Translations under genes and position numbers: made by a program
The notes under the pieces: generated by a model
Told to the model about the DNA's origin: nothing
Seen by the model: only the letters and a program-made list of their open reading frames with translations
The model's database searches: none
Source: Harmonia axyridis
Lineage: Eukaryota; Arthropoda; Insecta; Coleoptera; Coccinellidae
DNA: 64,000 nucleotides
Direction of reading: 5' to 3'
Assembly: GCF_914767665.1 (NCBI RefSeq)
Contig: NC_059502.1
Span: 30,274,812 to 30,338,811, forward strand
Shown: one piece after another, positions 35,296 through 48,554 of the stretch
Numbering within the stretch: position 1 is the stretch's first letter
How the letters are laid out: each line of letters opens with the position of its first letter

Positions 35296-37423
35296 ATGTA
35301 CACAAAGTTTAATTCAAATGAATTAATTCATTTCGAGATTATTATATTTTTCCAAAGACCCTTCAATTTATGGAAAATCGAACTATTTCAAAAACGGTGA
35401 GTTTTAAGCATTTGAAACTTTGAACAATCTTGGGTTCATTTACTCCATGCAATCTGGAAATGCAATACAAAACAGGGTGTTCCATAAGAAAAAAACATGT
35501 TTGGTCATTTACACTTTTTTGATAAATCATGTGTATTTCCAAACGATTTGAGAATATAGTTCTAATGAGGCCGAATGATATTGTGTCCGAATAATTCAGT
35601 ATTAAACCGTAATAGAGTGTCACGTCAATGGTAAAATGAACACCCTTCATAAGCGAAACAGTAATTTTTTCAATGTTTTTCTTCAATTTTTATGGTTCTG
35701 ATATTGTAATCAACTTCAGATTTTGCATGAAGCTTGAAGTTGTAATTTCATATGCAAAACCAAAATATTGACTGCGTTGCTTTTGTTATCATGGAAATAT
35801 GGAGTAATGTTTTCGATTGTCTTGTTCTTTTGAAGCAATCAACACGAAATCTTGTAATTGTCATTTCACTTCTGAATATCAGATTTACCATCTGATTTCA
35901 TTCAGATGGTAAATGAACGATCATAGTTATGGATTTTGCCATCAACTGAACACAATCGGGGAATTCGACATCCGAACATACCTCGAATATCTTAAGTTTT
36001 CAAGATCTTTCGGTTTGAGGGTTATCAAAAGTTATACCGCCACAGATTTTTTGCGTTCACGTGGAAACTTGTTTATTTGGCGAATATATGATTTGTTTGA
36101 ATGTTTTTGCCTCAAAAAAATAAGATTGTCTGATTAAAATAAATAATTATCTGAAAGAATAAGAAGAACGAGTTGTATTTGGGAATAAATGGGGGATACT
36201 TGTCGGTGATGACACTGAATCGGTTTGTATTCATTTTTCAATAAACCTCGAGGCAGTTTAAGCTATCAATGATGACAAATTCGAAGTAAAATTTTGGCGT
36301 TTCATTATACACAAGGTATTATCGATGAGGAACTAGTTTTATCAGTATAAACCCGAGTGATTGGCTAGAATAATGCATTGTTATTAGTTTGAACCACCAA
36401 ACTTCCAGATTTTGATATTTGAAAAAAAATTTCATGTTGATGGCCGTTCAAAAATTTTGAGATCAACACCCGAACTGAGCAGCGGGTAAAATGTAATAAT
36501 ATAATAACAATCACATTCACCATTACTTGAATCGTGCTGAGTTCATTTCGAAAGAATCTCATTATCACCCCCGTTGCTCACATCCGAGCATGGCAGATGT
36601 GATTCGATACGTTGATTGTATTGCGCTGTGAAAACTCCGTCTGAACGTCAGCAGATTGGTAAGAACTTTCAGCAACTCACCGAGAGTACTCTTTTCACTT
36701 AAACTTCATTTTTCATCAAACCGAGGTCCGATAGATCAAAAGAAAAGACCCGATAGTTTTCAGATTCAGGGTATCTAGTTCTGTCCCTAGTTCTCCATTT
36801 CCTAGAGTTTTATATAGTTTCTAGGAATTAAGTCCGAACTTTTGTAAACTTATGTTGGTTTGCGACAAATGACCGGTCGTAACTGGATACAAGGAAAGCA
36901 TTTTCCGGTCATCCAATCACGGTTTCCGGAAAAGATCCACCCGAACCGAAAAACTTTTCTCTTTGAGGAGCTTATTTCTAGTTATTCGGCGTGCTATTTC
37001 AGCAAATAAGGTCCGAAGTGATTTTCAGTCTCGAAGGAAACCAAACATAGACCCTCGTCTCCGAGCCATTCATCAATTCAGATTTTTAAAGCAAATGAAA
37101 TATCTAGGAATTGGGTATCTGCCATTTCGAAATCCCGAACGATCGAACTGTTGTATACACCGGATAACAATCTATGTTTGTTATTTTTTAATCTTGATGC
37201 AAATGAAATGGCTCTGAAAATGTTAACTTAATTGAAATAATTTTGATGACCGGCTGCACTGAAATGGCTGCAGAAGCCCATGCATTGAATTGTAATATCT
37301 GGCTGTACTCGAAAACTAACTTTAGAAAGGAAAAAATTAGAGACTTGAAATGTTCTGGTTTCGATAGAGGTTCCTAAATGAACATTTCAGAGACTTAATG
37401 AAAGATTTTCCAGATCGCATTAA
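35296..37423. other. No gene seen; one foldback terminus and one hairpin
   Basis: CAGGGTGTTCCATAAG at about 35476 is an unpaired foldback-type end. A perfect 13-bp stem lies at 35883-35914 (ATTTACCATCTGA, loop TTTCAT, TCAGATGGTAAAT). A slightly CG-richer tract at about 36570-36960 shows no convincing exon. Confidence 0.45.
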
Positions 37424-37995
37424 TATTCTACCACGAGTTCAAAATTCAAAAATTAATCACGAAACGGCAAGTTTTTCAATGCCTTCTGCATGAGTATTAC
37501 ACATTATTGTCTATAGTACGCTGAATTTTCATTGAATTTAATGAAATATTTCACTGATTTTAGTATTGAAAAATGTGGGTTGGCAAAACAATTGTTCTCT
37601 ATCTAAAATGTCTCAAATACTGGTGTGCTCACTTATTCTTGAAAAACCTTAGGATAAAATTGGCGTTTTCAAGAGACCAGCCTTCTTGGATTTTAATGGT
37701 ATTGGTCCCTTTTCATTAGTTTCTTACGGCGGCGCTCGCGTAGTCTCTCTGTCAATGTCGTTTTGAGGTTAAATCGACAGTTTACTATTTCTGATAGAAC
37801 GAATAAAAATTTTGAAATGATGCCGTTGATTGGTTAATTTGTTGTATATTGCCACCTTAAGGAAGAAGAGGAAAAAGCGACCCATGCCGTCTTGAATCGC
37901 CAGAATTATCTTAAACAAAATCTAATCAGTGAATACACCAGTATTTTAGACATCTTATCTGCATGACAAATTTGACAGCTATTAGTTAAAGTGTT
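37424..37995 (+). repeat. Dispersed repeat P, copy 2, interrupted
   Basis: The palindromic head (CTACCACGAGTTCAAAATTC) and body (GGTTGGCAAAACAATTG) run to about 37597. They resume at about 37969 with GACAAATTTGACAGCTATTAG, the continuation found in other copies. A MITE fills the gap. Confidence 0.65.
37598..37968. mobile_element. MITE inserted in repeat P
   Basis: ATCTAAAATGTCTCAAATACTGGTGTGC at the left pairs with the complement of CACCAGTATTTTAGACATC at the right, giving TIRs of about 30 bp. The core holds a CG-rich stretch (GGCGGCGCTCGCG). No ORF with a known motif. Confidence 0.6.
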
Positions 37996-37999
37996 ATAT

Positions 38000-38375
38000 A
38001 AAATACAAGTAGACAAGGCATTGATATTCTCCCATGAGTTCAAAATTCAAAAATGAGTCACGAAGTGTTCTTCAATGCCTTTTGTATGAGTAGTACAATT
38101 TTTTGTCTCTGTTACGCTGGATTTTTATTGAAATTAATGAAATATTTCAATGGTTTTTGTACTGAAAAATATGGGTTGGCAGAATAGTTTTCTGGTTCAC
38201 GAATTTGACATCTAGTAGATGAATCAGTGGCCGGAGAGTTCCGAGAACCAACATATAATAATAAAATATAACCACAATATCTGTGTGCATACAAGATATT
38301 CTCGCACGATTATGTTCTACAAGATGTGGCAAAATGAAGGGATTAGCCACAGAATTGAAGAAATATTTATTTTTG
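38000..38375 (+). repeat. Dispersed repeat P, copy 3
   Basis: It matches copy 1 from AAGGCATTGATATTC through GTCACGAAGTG and GGGTTGGCAGAATAG to TTCTACAAGATGTGGC. It directly follows copy 2, so the two are in tandem. Confidence 0.7.
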
Positions 38376-39868
38376 GGCGGTCGCGTTCTCCAAAGAAATC
38401 AATCTATCATTTCGTCACAATGACTGCAAGTTCATTAATGGCAAAATCCGGGGCATTCAATGTTGACTTTTAATCTCAAGCTCTATATCCAAGGTATAGG
38501 TTTAATTCTCTTGAAGGCAAAAATTACTCAAAGGAATAATGAATCTCTATGTGTTTGTTTTTTTATATACGATGTTTGTTATTTGTTATTATGTTTTTAG
38601 AAATTGGAGAAGGGTTCTGCCCGAAACATATGTATTTATATTGTTGACTCTGTTAAGAATCACAATAACATTTTAGCAAAGGACCATCCCTAAAAATCAA
38701 ATATATATATTTTTCGAGAATTTTTTACCAATGAAAATGCTACCTATGAATATTTTTTCAATTGTTATGTTTTTCAAATACATCAAACATAAACACCGTT
38801 TGAAGTCAGAAAACTTTTTTCAATAAAAAAAATTCTCAATTGACAAATATTTTGAAAAAACGATTCATTGCTAAAGGTTTCAACTCGTGTTCGTTCAAGT
38901 AATAGTTTTCCAATTAAAAAAATATAACATTGCGCATGAACAAAACTATTAGGTGTGTTTGTAATTTTTTATTGTTAGAGCATTTCCAAAAATTGCAATA
39001 GAGGTTGCATGTTTGATCTATTTGAAGAAACACATCAAAAAAAATATTCAAAGATAGCCTTTTCATTGGTAGAGCATGACCATAAAATTACATTTCTTCA
39101 AATCTCTAGTAATTTAAAGCAAAAATTGAAATTTTTGAAGTCGTGTTACTTTCCAAGGAGGGTTTTGAGTGATTCTATCTACATAACTCCTAAAAACTTT
39201 TTCACTTATTCGGTAACTCCCTGCATATACATCTTGAAATGGTAAAATATAAAAAATAATCGACACCTTCAAACCGAAAATTTCCTAAGGCAGCTACGCC
39301 AATGGAGACTATGGGATTATATCAACAGTAATTCTAACAAAATTACTATAGCATCCGAGCCCTATATCCTCGTCTGTATTGGTTTAGTAAGTAAGAGCTT
39401 ATACATTGTGAATAGCTCAGATATAATTATGCGTACTCATAAGTGGTATCCTGATGTGTGCCTACAATGCTCTCAGCATTGTTCAGTGAATTCATACATT
39501 TCCTCATCTCTGAATTGTCTCTGAATAACGTAGTAGATACAGAGGCGAGATGGAAATTTCACCCTTCAATCTCCATCCTATTTGGTAATTTATAACAAGA
39601 CAAAATTATCATATTCCTAAAAAATAAAAATTTATAGTTAGAAGAATATCGGAAAAAAAATTACACGATATTAACTTCCGAGACCATGAAACCGACCATG
39701 AAAGATGGGATTTGGAATATTGATCTAGAATAACAATTTCAAGATCCTTGCCAAGTTTCAAGCTGTGCACATCAAATCCATAGAAAATTCAAGAACAATA
39801 TTGTAAAAGGCATACCTTATATTTCCGTCATTGCAGATCCAATCCAATTGAGATTTTGCAATATTATA
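38376..39868. other. No gene seen
   Basis: Very AT-rich. The last 150 bp carry the CCATAGAAAATTCAAG repeat motif, which continues beyond the next foldback at 41315-41515. Confidence 0.45.
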
Positions 39869-39870
39869 TA

Positions 39871-41312
39871 CAGGGTGGCCACTTTTTCAATGGGATTGTA
39901 TTGGTAACTTTTAAACCATAAGAGTTAGAAGGTCGCTCAAATGGAGAAAAAGTTGCATGCATAGAAGCATTATCAAGCAGTTCAAACAAATCGAGATTAT
40001 CAGGGCCGGTTATTGAGATATCATAAGAAAAGTGATTTTGATTTTTCTTTTTTTTCCACTTTATTTCAAATATTATCAAAAAATTTTACAGGAATTTTCT
40101 ATTCGACAGTAAATTTTTCTCAATTTGACGTACCTAATCAGATTTCGTATCCAACGTTTCGTGCTCTCTGGGCCACCCTCAACCTCATTTTTTTCAATAC
40201 GGAGCTGTATATTTTATGACACTTTTCGAAATAACTTTTAACGCTGAATTCAACGATATATCATACAATGTCATTCAAAGTTGATTTTCAGGTGATTTTG
40301 ACCCTTATCCAATTTTCTTTGGGTCGGATCTGTAGTGAATGCAATTTATCAAAAACTGCTGTTAATAAAATAGTAAAGAGACGCGAATACAATGATTTTA
40401 AATTTGAATACCAAGTCTTGCAAAACTCATATCGTAATGATATCAAAATAAATTTCGATTCTGTAATTGTTTCAACGGAACAAATGACAAATCCAACAAT
40501 AGTGATTTCTCGCGAGAAGATTGAGAATGTATTGGAAGGTATTCAAGAAGACGAAATAAGCAAATGTATAAGAAGTATGGGTTCCAGAACCTTTAAGTGC
40601 ATTTTAAAAAATAGTGGAAATTTCGAACACTTACTTCATTCATTATCATTTACTTTCGAATAATCATTCGATTTTTCTTTCATTAAATGATAATTCGTTT
40701 AATTATTATGAATTGAAATATGTAAATAATTATTAATTGTTTCTTGATTTGATCCTGATATGTTCCATTTAGTTCAAGATGGGTTGATTTTCTCATCGAA
40801 ATGTATTGCATGTTGTTAATTAAACTAAAGGTACCTAAATGTAATACAGATCCGACCCAAAGAAATTTGGATAAGGGTCAAAATCACCTGAAAATCAACT
40901 TTGAATGACATTGTATGATATATCGTTGAGTTCAGCGTTAAAAGTTATTTCGAAAAGTGTCATAAAATATACAGCTCCGTATTGAAAAAATGAGGTTGAG
41001 GGTGGCCCAGAGAGCACGAAACGTTGGATACGAATTCTGATTACGTCAAATTGAGGATAATTTACTGTCAAATAAAAAATTCCTGTAACATTTTTTGATA
41101 ATATTTGAAATAAAGTGGGAAAAAAAGAAAAATCAAAATGACAGAATTTACTTTCCTTATGATATTTAAATAACCGGCCCTTATAATCTCGATTTGTTTG
41201 AACTGCTTGATAATGCTTCTATGAACGCAACTTTTTCTCCATTTGACCGACCTTCTAACTCTTATGGTTTAAAAGTTACCAATACAATCCCATTGAAAAA
41301 GTGGCCACCCTG
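39871..41312. mobile_element. 1442-bp foldback with a private internal ORF
   Basis: CAGGGTGGCCACTTTTTCAATG opens the element and the exact complement closes it, with TA on both sides. Arms run 39871-40334 and 40848-41312 and appear highly similar. The 513-bp core is not palindromic and contains most of a 131-codon ORF. The repeat motif at about 39720-39868 resumes after 41313, so the element was inserted into an older repeat. Confidence 0.85.
40268..40663 (+). CDS. Hypothetical 131-aa ORF carried by a foldback element
   Basis: The ATG and first 22 codons lie in the left arm; the other 109 codons are in the unique core, ending at a TAA. The core part is hydrophilic and mixed-charge, with CSECNLSK near residues 24-31, basic KIVKRREYN, and EGIQEDEISKCIRSMGS further on. 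It looks more protein-like than neighbouring random ORFs. I recognise no domain: it lacks a complete zinc finger, and no DDE triad is visible. It could be a captured gene fragment or the remnant of an element protein. No AATAAA was found after the stop. Confidence 0.35.
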   Translation: MSFKVDFQVILTLIQFSLGRICSECNLSKTAVNKIVKRREYNDFKFEYQVLQNSYRNDIKINFDSVIVSTEQMTNPTIVISREKIENVLEGIQEDEISKCIRSMGSRTFKCILKNSGNFEHLLHSLSFTFE

Positions 41313-41314
41313 TA

Positions 41315-42950
41315 AATAAAAGCCATGTCAAGCTTGGTTCTCGTATCTAGCATCATCAGAACCATAGTAATTCGAATCAGAATTAAAATCCCTAATATTT
41401 TTGTAATAACAAATCCGGACGAGTTGATATTTTGCGGGTATATTAGAAACAGCAATCCTGTTAGTATTGACGTCGGAACCATGAAAAATTCAAGAAGAAT
41501 ATAAAGAACCACTCAGTAATGCGCTGATATGAAATCGGGAGATTTTCAGCGCTCGTTCATTCATCCGCTTATTGTGAATGAATGAGAGTTGTTGCGTTAA
41601 TCTATTGATGAAAAGAATGGAAAAATATTAAAAAATTTATTGGGTTTGTTATTGGATTACTGTCATCTATTATTAGGATACTTAGACATAAAATGGAAAT
41701 ATTATTTTAGTGAAAATACGACCCTACTCTCAGAGCTAAACAATGGGAAGAGGAAGTTAATCGAAATTGGTTCAGTAGGTCGTAGAGTTTAATTCTTCGG
41801 AAATTAGGTTGATGAATTGAAAAAGTTCTTCCTATCATAAAAAGGAACGTTGAAGCCATTATTTCAGCTAACTTTAAACCCTTGTAGAAGTGGATGTCAG
41901 CCATAATGATCGGGTATTAACTTCTTTTCTTTCTTCGCTCATCCTCAATAGGTGGGTAATTAGAATTCGAATATTTTTTTGAGGCTAAATTAATCATTTT
42001 GAAAACAACAGTCGATTATACTCGCGCTTCCAGAAAATGATTCGAAGAATATCAATAATCGTGCACTTCGTGTTCATTTCGTCAAGGTAGAAATGATTTG
42101 GATAGTTAATATTTGGTGGTCATCAGAATTTTTTCGGTGAACTCTATTCATTCCAAAAAAAAGTTAATGATATAATTGTTTGCATTATTTGGATTAGATG
42201 TTCTTCTTGACCGCATTCATTAGGATTGTTAAGATTATTTGACAATATTACTATAAATAGGTACTCATGAATATCACTGAAATCATTATTATTATCGACA
42301 AACGATTTCGGAATATAGAATCGTTAGGAAAAAATATTAATATGAACATAAATGGAAAGACAAAAATAAAGCAATGTTAATTGTTCTGCATTGAATATTT
42401 TTCGGAAACAAAAGGTACGACACCATTATTTCTGAAATTCTCATATATTATATTATATTATTATAAATTCTCATTCCTTTCTGAATGAATTTAATCCCTT
42501 GGTTTTACTTTGTTTCCACAAAATTTTTTTTGTTTCTTCAGGGACAAATTGCTGAAAGTTTAATGAGGAAATTTTTGAATCGAAAATTAAATGAATGAAA
42601 TAATAGAATTGTTTGTACATCAGAAAATGAATCTTGATGCGGTAAAAACGTGTTCAACATATTCCACAGAAATATTTCATTTCATCATAGCATTATTCTG
42701 GTAATAAAAAAAAAGTTTTTTTTTGGAAACTTGACCGCCTGTATTTCAAAAATTAATACGTTTACGGCATACGTTCATATAAAGTTTGGTTCCGGGAATC
42801 GCCTCCTAAATTTTAGCATATCATAAAGGAATACTCTGTATATTATGTTTGTACATCATTGAGAATAAATAATGCAAAAATGAAATTGTAGTGAAAATAG
42901 AAATGATTGTACATTGCATTATACACTACTATACAACCACTAGAGGTTTT
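41315..42950. other. No gene seen
   Basis: 41315-41515 continues the CCATGAAAAATTCAAG repeat. About 42720-42845 looks like one end of a foldback (CCGCCTGTATTTCAAAAATT...ATACTCTGTATATTA). The rest is AT-rich. Confidence 0.4.
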
Positions 42951-42954
42951 ATCC

Positions 42955-43086
42955 TATTGATTATTCGCCATGCGATTTACTCGAGGATTTACTTTACAGA
43001 TGCTACCGTATTGGTTGTTGATCGTGCTTTCTGTTTACGGTAAAATGACTCACTGTGCTTAAATAGGCAGTCGCATATAGTTGGCG
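42955..43086 (+). repeat. Dispersed repeat Q, copy 1
   Basis: TATTGATTATTCGCCATGCGATTT, then GCTACCGTATTGGTTGTTGATCG, TTACGGTAAAATGA and TAGTTGGCGA. The same order appears at 58407-58547 in the same orientation. Family unknown. Confidence 0.65.
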
Positions 43087-43089
43087 ATA

Positions 43090-43924
43090 TATACGAATTT
43101 TGTTACTTTCTGTAGAGAGAGTAGGAAACATATTTTTCTGTCTGATACTTCTTACGTGAGTTACTTTAATGTTTAAGCGAGAATTTAGAATGGAAAATAT
43201 CTGTCAATTGTGATAGATTTTTTATAGTTATCCAAGTAATATATGAATTCCACCTTTCATACTTAAACGTAATTGGGCCCTAATTTTATAAACATTTACC
43301 CCTAGCTATCAGCCATATGGGGCTATTTCTACCTGACCCTTTTGGGGATATTGAATACAGAAGCTTCTACACCCTTTCCAGAATTGTTGGTGCCGTATCA
43401 GTAAGCTCTGTGTACCATTATTACGAAACCGATAGGGTTGAGATTTCGCGAGTTCATATAGAGGGTGAGTCAATAGTGCTTAATCGGTCGATAACTCCTG
43501 TAAATTTTGGACTAGAAAAAAGATTCCGATTTTGATGGAATCGATAGCATTCAGCACATGAGCTTGAATTATTTTTGACTCTACAAGCTGGTCCGAAAGT
43601 GGCGAAATACAATGGTACTTGGTTTTTAAATGGGTATGTCCATTTTTTATATCATGCTCATAATCTCCATGAAATACTGATTTCGAAATAACCCTCTTGT
43701 CACCATTTTTGATAGTTGGACGTAGGCCATTCAATGAGTCAATCAAAAAAGTTATAATGGTTTGAATTAAAGACAATATCTTGACTACTGTTCGAGATAA
43801 TTGTACGATTTATTTTTTATTGAATTCCTGAAATGTTTTCAAGTCTTCTGCAAATTTAAAAATCACTCTACAGGTGCTCAGAAAGCCACTTCAATTTTTT
43901 GAAAATAATCTTTAAAAATGTCAA
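43090..43924. other. No gene supported
   Basis: A 98-codon minus-strand ORF at 43480-43776 has no recognised motif. Otherwise AT-rich. Confidence 0.4.
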
Positions 43925-44440
43925 TGAGTCAATTGTCAAATGGCATGTCCTGAATTTTTTCTGGCTATCAGATAACCTAGTGAGCAGTCCTCATATTTTC
44001 TTTAGAAATGTTGTGCCTGCAATGAACTGTTTTCATCATCAATTTTCATCTTTTTATCGCTCATATGAACTGTTCAGATGTCTGCAAACTTTTTCAATAA
44101 TGATGAATGATGATGAGACCTATGAATACGAATACAGGTAAATTTTGACAGGTTTCTAGGTCCACAATTTATTCACAATACCAACTTTTTGGATGAAAGG
44201 CCAACTAGTTATAATAAAGTCGAAATAAGTTGGCCTTTTTTTTCCAAAAAGTTGGTTTTGTGAATGAATCATGGACTTAGAAACCTATCAATAATCACAT
44301 GTATTTTTTAATAATTTCAACATAATTGAAATGAGGTGCAGTCCGATTCGAAAAAGGTTTGCAGATCATATGAGCGATAAATAGTGATGAGACTTTTTAA
44401 GCTGAAGATATATAGTCATTAATGACAATTTGACTCGAAG
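43925..44440. mobile_element. Foldback element with a strong central hairpin
   Basis: Central arms: ACAGGTTTCTAGGTCCA at 44149 and ACCAACTTTTTGG pair with CCAAAAAGTTGGTTTTG and TGGACTTAGAAACCTAT to about 44292. Symmetry continues outward with weaker pairing (TTTATCGCTCATATGA against TCATATGAGCGATAAA, and GAGTCAATTGTCA against TGACAATTTGACTC). Confidence 0.65.
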
Positions 44441-44444
44441 AGAT

Positions 44445-46266
44445 CCGAAAGTATCATAAAAATTGCAAGTTTCTAACTCTTTTCGTTAGACAGTTATTGT
44501 ACTTACGGCTGGATGTACGGAGAAAGAATCGAATTAGATGACGGATTCATCATCAGTGAGTTGAACCTCATCGTTTGAGACCATCCCAGGTTCAAGACTT
44601 TTAAAATACGGACATTTTGACGAATTGATAGAGTCATCTGTTTATTACACCAACGCTCAAAAAAGCATACTTCGTCATCAATCCACGTCTGAAACCCATT
44701 TTACTCGTAGACCAGTCTTCTTAGAACAAAATCGCCCTTTGACGTGAAGCGTGTAACTCGGTTTACTGCCTACATGACGTATTACCTGAATGAGGATGCT
44801 ATAACGACTGAATGCTCATGTTGTCGACAACATAGCCGTTAACAAAATAGTAAGTACCTAGCTCTACCGTTTGAAATTAAGCTAAATGCTGACACAAGTC
44901 TTTCAACTTTAGAAAAGTTGAAATAATCGACATTTTATATCCTCAAACCGATGCTAATTTTGAATGTGAAACCTGGGAATGCAGACCAAAGAGTTACATC
45001 AAAGGGATTTTCTCCATTTGCTTCATTGAATAGAATTCCGCATGGAGATGGTGAAAACTTTGAAGTACCTACCAATTCAAGGTATATTGTTAAACTGATG
45101 CATCAAATTCACCGCATCGAATTACGTATTTGAATACGTCGAATTATTATATCCGAAGCGGTGTACTTGTCTAGATTTGCGTTTCCATTTTAACTTCCTC
45201 AAGACGACTCGACCTCAATTTGACATTATTCCGAAGAGCCTTCCGCCTGTTGAAACAAAAACATCGTTCCAGAATTCAGAATAATCCTATTGTGCCCCGC
45301 ATCTCATTGTCAGTTACCTCGCTCATTCCATCCGCTAATATCAAATTATGAACTTCGGTTCAGCCTCGACGAATAGAAACTCATCCCGGAAAAAAACACG
45401 GCACACTTAGATATGATGAAAAGTTATCATATGTTTTCGGAGCTGAGGGCTGTTGAAGTTACAGAGAAACGTTTTAGCTCGAATCTGCTCTCCCCACAAC
45501 GAGTTCATTGCTGTTAACTTGATATCGATTTATGTTTTTTGTTCGTTGTTCAAACTTTTTGATGCAACGCTGAATACCAACTTCGCGCAACACGGGAGGA
45601 GAGAAAAAAAGCTGATGAGTCTCCGACCGGGCCCGCGCTGGATCGTGATACAATTTCAATCTGGAACATAGTCAGATAAATCTCGGCATCGACTGATTTC
45701 TCCTGATGATATTGAAATCTATTCGACTGGATGAATGTCGGATTAATGGTGTTTTTCCTTTATTTTAATTTTCTGGGGTGGAAGTGAATGCCTCGCTTTA
45801 GCATTATAATGTAATGGAGAATTGTAATTGAAGGAGCAGTTTGAATTATGTGGAAGATCAGATTTATTATATTTTTCTGATGTAATTTCTAAATTGGCTC
45901 ATGATTTTAAACTTTTTTTGAATGCAAAAAAATTTTTCTCATTAAAATTCAACCGCACCCTTCTCTATGATCCACACCTTCCGTACTGATGTCAAGTTAA
46001 TATGTTTAACAAATCGACATCGGTTTCAATGTTTTTCAATGTTTTCATTGACATCATAAATCATGTCTTTTTTTGTCAGTTACTGTCAGTTATTTTGAAG
46101 AAGTACCTCGGAGGCGAATTTTCGAAAGCGCCGAACTAGGGTTTTCTCAATTTTTAATTTTTCTTGAAAGCAGAGCTAATTTCTCGTCCCATTTCTAACC
46201 ATTCATGGATCCATCAAAATCGGTGTGAAATTATAAATAAATATGAATAAAGGGTGCGGCAGCCTA
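44445..46266. other. No gene supported
   Basis: Somewhat CG-richer at about 45170-45650. ORFs at 44951-45133 and 45453-45671 show no known motif or clear splice signals. Confidence 0.4.
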
Positions 46267-46450
46267 ATGCTCGCCACTCACGAAGCGTTTCTTCCAGCGT
46301 TTGGTAGCTAGCGTCGAAGAGATTCCAGTCGGGCCGTCAAGTTCATACTCTGATTTACAGTCGTACGGCCGTGTCCCGAGCTGTCTGACTGGAATCTCTT
46401 CGACGCTAGCTACCAAACGCTGGAAGAAACGCTTCGTGAGTGGCGGGCAT
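46267..46450. repeat. Near-perfect 64-bp hairpin
   Basis: Arms 46267-46330 and 46387-46450 are complementary except for one base (T at 46271 against C). The 56-nt loop contains CGTACGGCCGTGTCCCGAG. The arms are CG-rich for this region (GCGTCGAAGAGATTCC). This could be a very recent inverted duplication, a small foldback element or a hairpin RNA source. No family recognised. Confidence 0.85.
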
Positions 46451-48554
46451 AAGGGTAAAAATATAGGGAAGCGGGGAGGTTGGAGACATGCGGCGAGATA
46501 AGAGGGCTATTCAAATATCCCACTGTATTCAAATGACAACGCACTATATGGTATGTACGTTTCAACACAACAATTTCTTCAGACCCGTTTTCTTATCCGG
46601 CGTCATTTCGGCGTACCTTACCTACTGGTGTTTTTAGACGACAGAAGAATGAATGTCTCCAAAAAGCGTTTCCATGTTGATGAATTATCAAGAGCAGGAG
46701 AAAAATTTTTATTCTCTTATTAGTATCAGAAGATAAAAAAATATCAACAAAAAATTAATCATGTTCAAAAACAGACGACTGTGAGGATTTCAGGCGATTT
46801 TCATGAAAAATCACATAACAAACAATAAAACAAAATTAAAAAAAAATTCCAAAATTCAAGAGATCGATGTAACTTTATACGCCAGCTCGTAGAAGAAAAA
46901 CATGCTAAGCCATCCTTTAATCGTGTAATTTTTCCAATTACACCCACAGATAAAACGGGCTGTAACATTGAAAAATGTATCATCTATTTTTCGTGAAGGA
47001 GATCAGATGTATAAATTATAGGATTTCCGCTGAATAAAGCGATATACAGGGTGACTGGTGACGCAAGGACTACGGTTCAAAGGGGATAGGGAACATCAAA
47101 ATTAATTGAGATAAGGGGTTCAAATTTTCCCTAAGGATATGGGTTTCATAGATACAGGATAATTTCCAGATAATAAATTGAGGGCTATTATATTTTCGGT
47201 AACAGGAAAGATATTACCTACTTGCTCAATTCAATCAACTATTGGCTAGAGTAAGTCTTAAAGATGCCAGTGCCTGGTTGAACGTCAAGAATAACAAAAC
47301 GACGACGGCCAAAATACCCGAAGTAACATTGAAAGCCTCAACCAATTATGATGAAAGATGTTTTGATTATATTATGAGCACATCCTTCGTGAATTCACTG
47401 AAAAACTCCAAAACATTTGTAATAAGTTTCCCGCAAATGACGGCACTCCTGAACTCCACTCCGCGTCGTTCGGGTAAAGTCCTGTGTGGGAAAGTATAAT
47501 ACTTCCCATTTGTAAAGAAAATAACTATTTCCTCGTATGACAATGAAAAGTTTTGACGAACTTATGACCTCTTGCGCTACAGTTTGCAAAAAAAAGAACA
47601 GAACTATATCTTCAATTTTGAGTCGACTCCCATTTTCATACATAAGCATACATAAGCCAGTTCCTGCTGTTATTCAATTTAAACATTCATCTGTTGCTAA
47701 ATTTCATCAGTTGGACATTTTTACGCTTCGCGTATAAACTTCTCGATGTCAACATCTAGTTTAATCATACTAGACATTGCATAAACATACTTGCATTCTC
47801 AACGTGTTTCGATGTAGACGATAGAAGCGCAACTTAGCGCGTTCCCGTCAGAAATCGTCGCATTCATCATGTCAAGGATCACAAATTTTCGTTTTTACCG
47901 TATATTTCGGAAACGTGAAGATCGATTGAAAGACAAGTGAAATAAATTCAAGGTTTCATTGGTTAGAAATGCAAAACATACATACATATTTACAAACATT
48001 AACTCTTTACTGGACATCATCATCTACCGAATTTCACTCCCTTGGTCAGAAGAGAATGAAAACGATATACAGAATACAGGTATAAATTTCGTGAAAAATG
48101 CAATAAATAATAAAATACACTAGATACCTATTCATATATACGCATTCAATAATTTCATATTCTATCCAAATTCCAGTTATTTCGACCAATAATGTCTGGT
48201 TACCCTGAGATCGTCGGCGTCGACTATAATATGCACTCACAGGGCTGAACTTCAACTTTGTCATTGTGTGGCGGGATGTTATTTCCAATATGCAAAGTAT
48301 CTGTCAGTTGAGAAAACTGATTCTATTATTTATTCAAATAACATATCAATTGCGAATTTAGCATTTTTAATTATGACGGGCATTGACCATAAAATTTGTC
48401 GATTTTGATAGTGCCTGGCATGAGGTGTCTGTTATGCAAAGTGTCTGTCACTTTCTGTAGTCACCCAAATAATATGTATAAAATGTATAAATTTCAGCTT
48501 TTGAACTTTTGACATAATTGAGTCATAATTTCATGAACCTTCATCATCCTGATC
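46451..48554. other. No gene supported; one foldback terminus
   Basis: TACAGGGTGACTGGTGACGC at 47045 is a foldback-type end with no partner found nearby. The ORF at 47242-47499 has no known motif. The rest is AT-rich. Confidence 0.4.

Noticed and set aside
36963..37217. ORF of 84 codons
   Set aside because: Its start codon is TTG, not ATG, which does not fit a eukaryotic gene; no domain seen.
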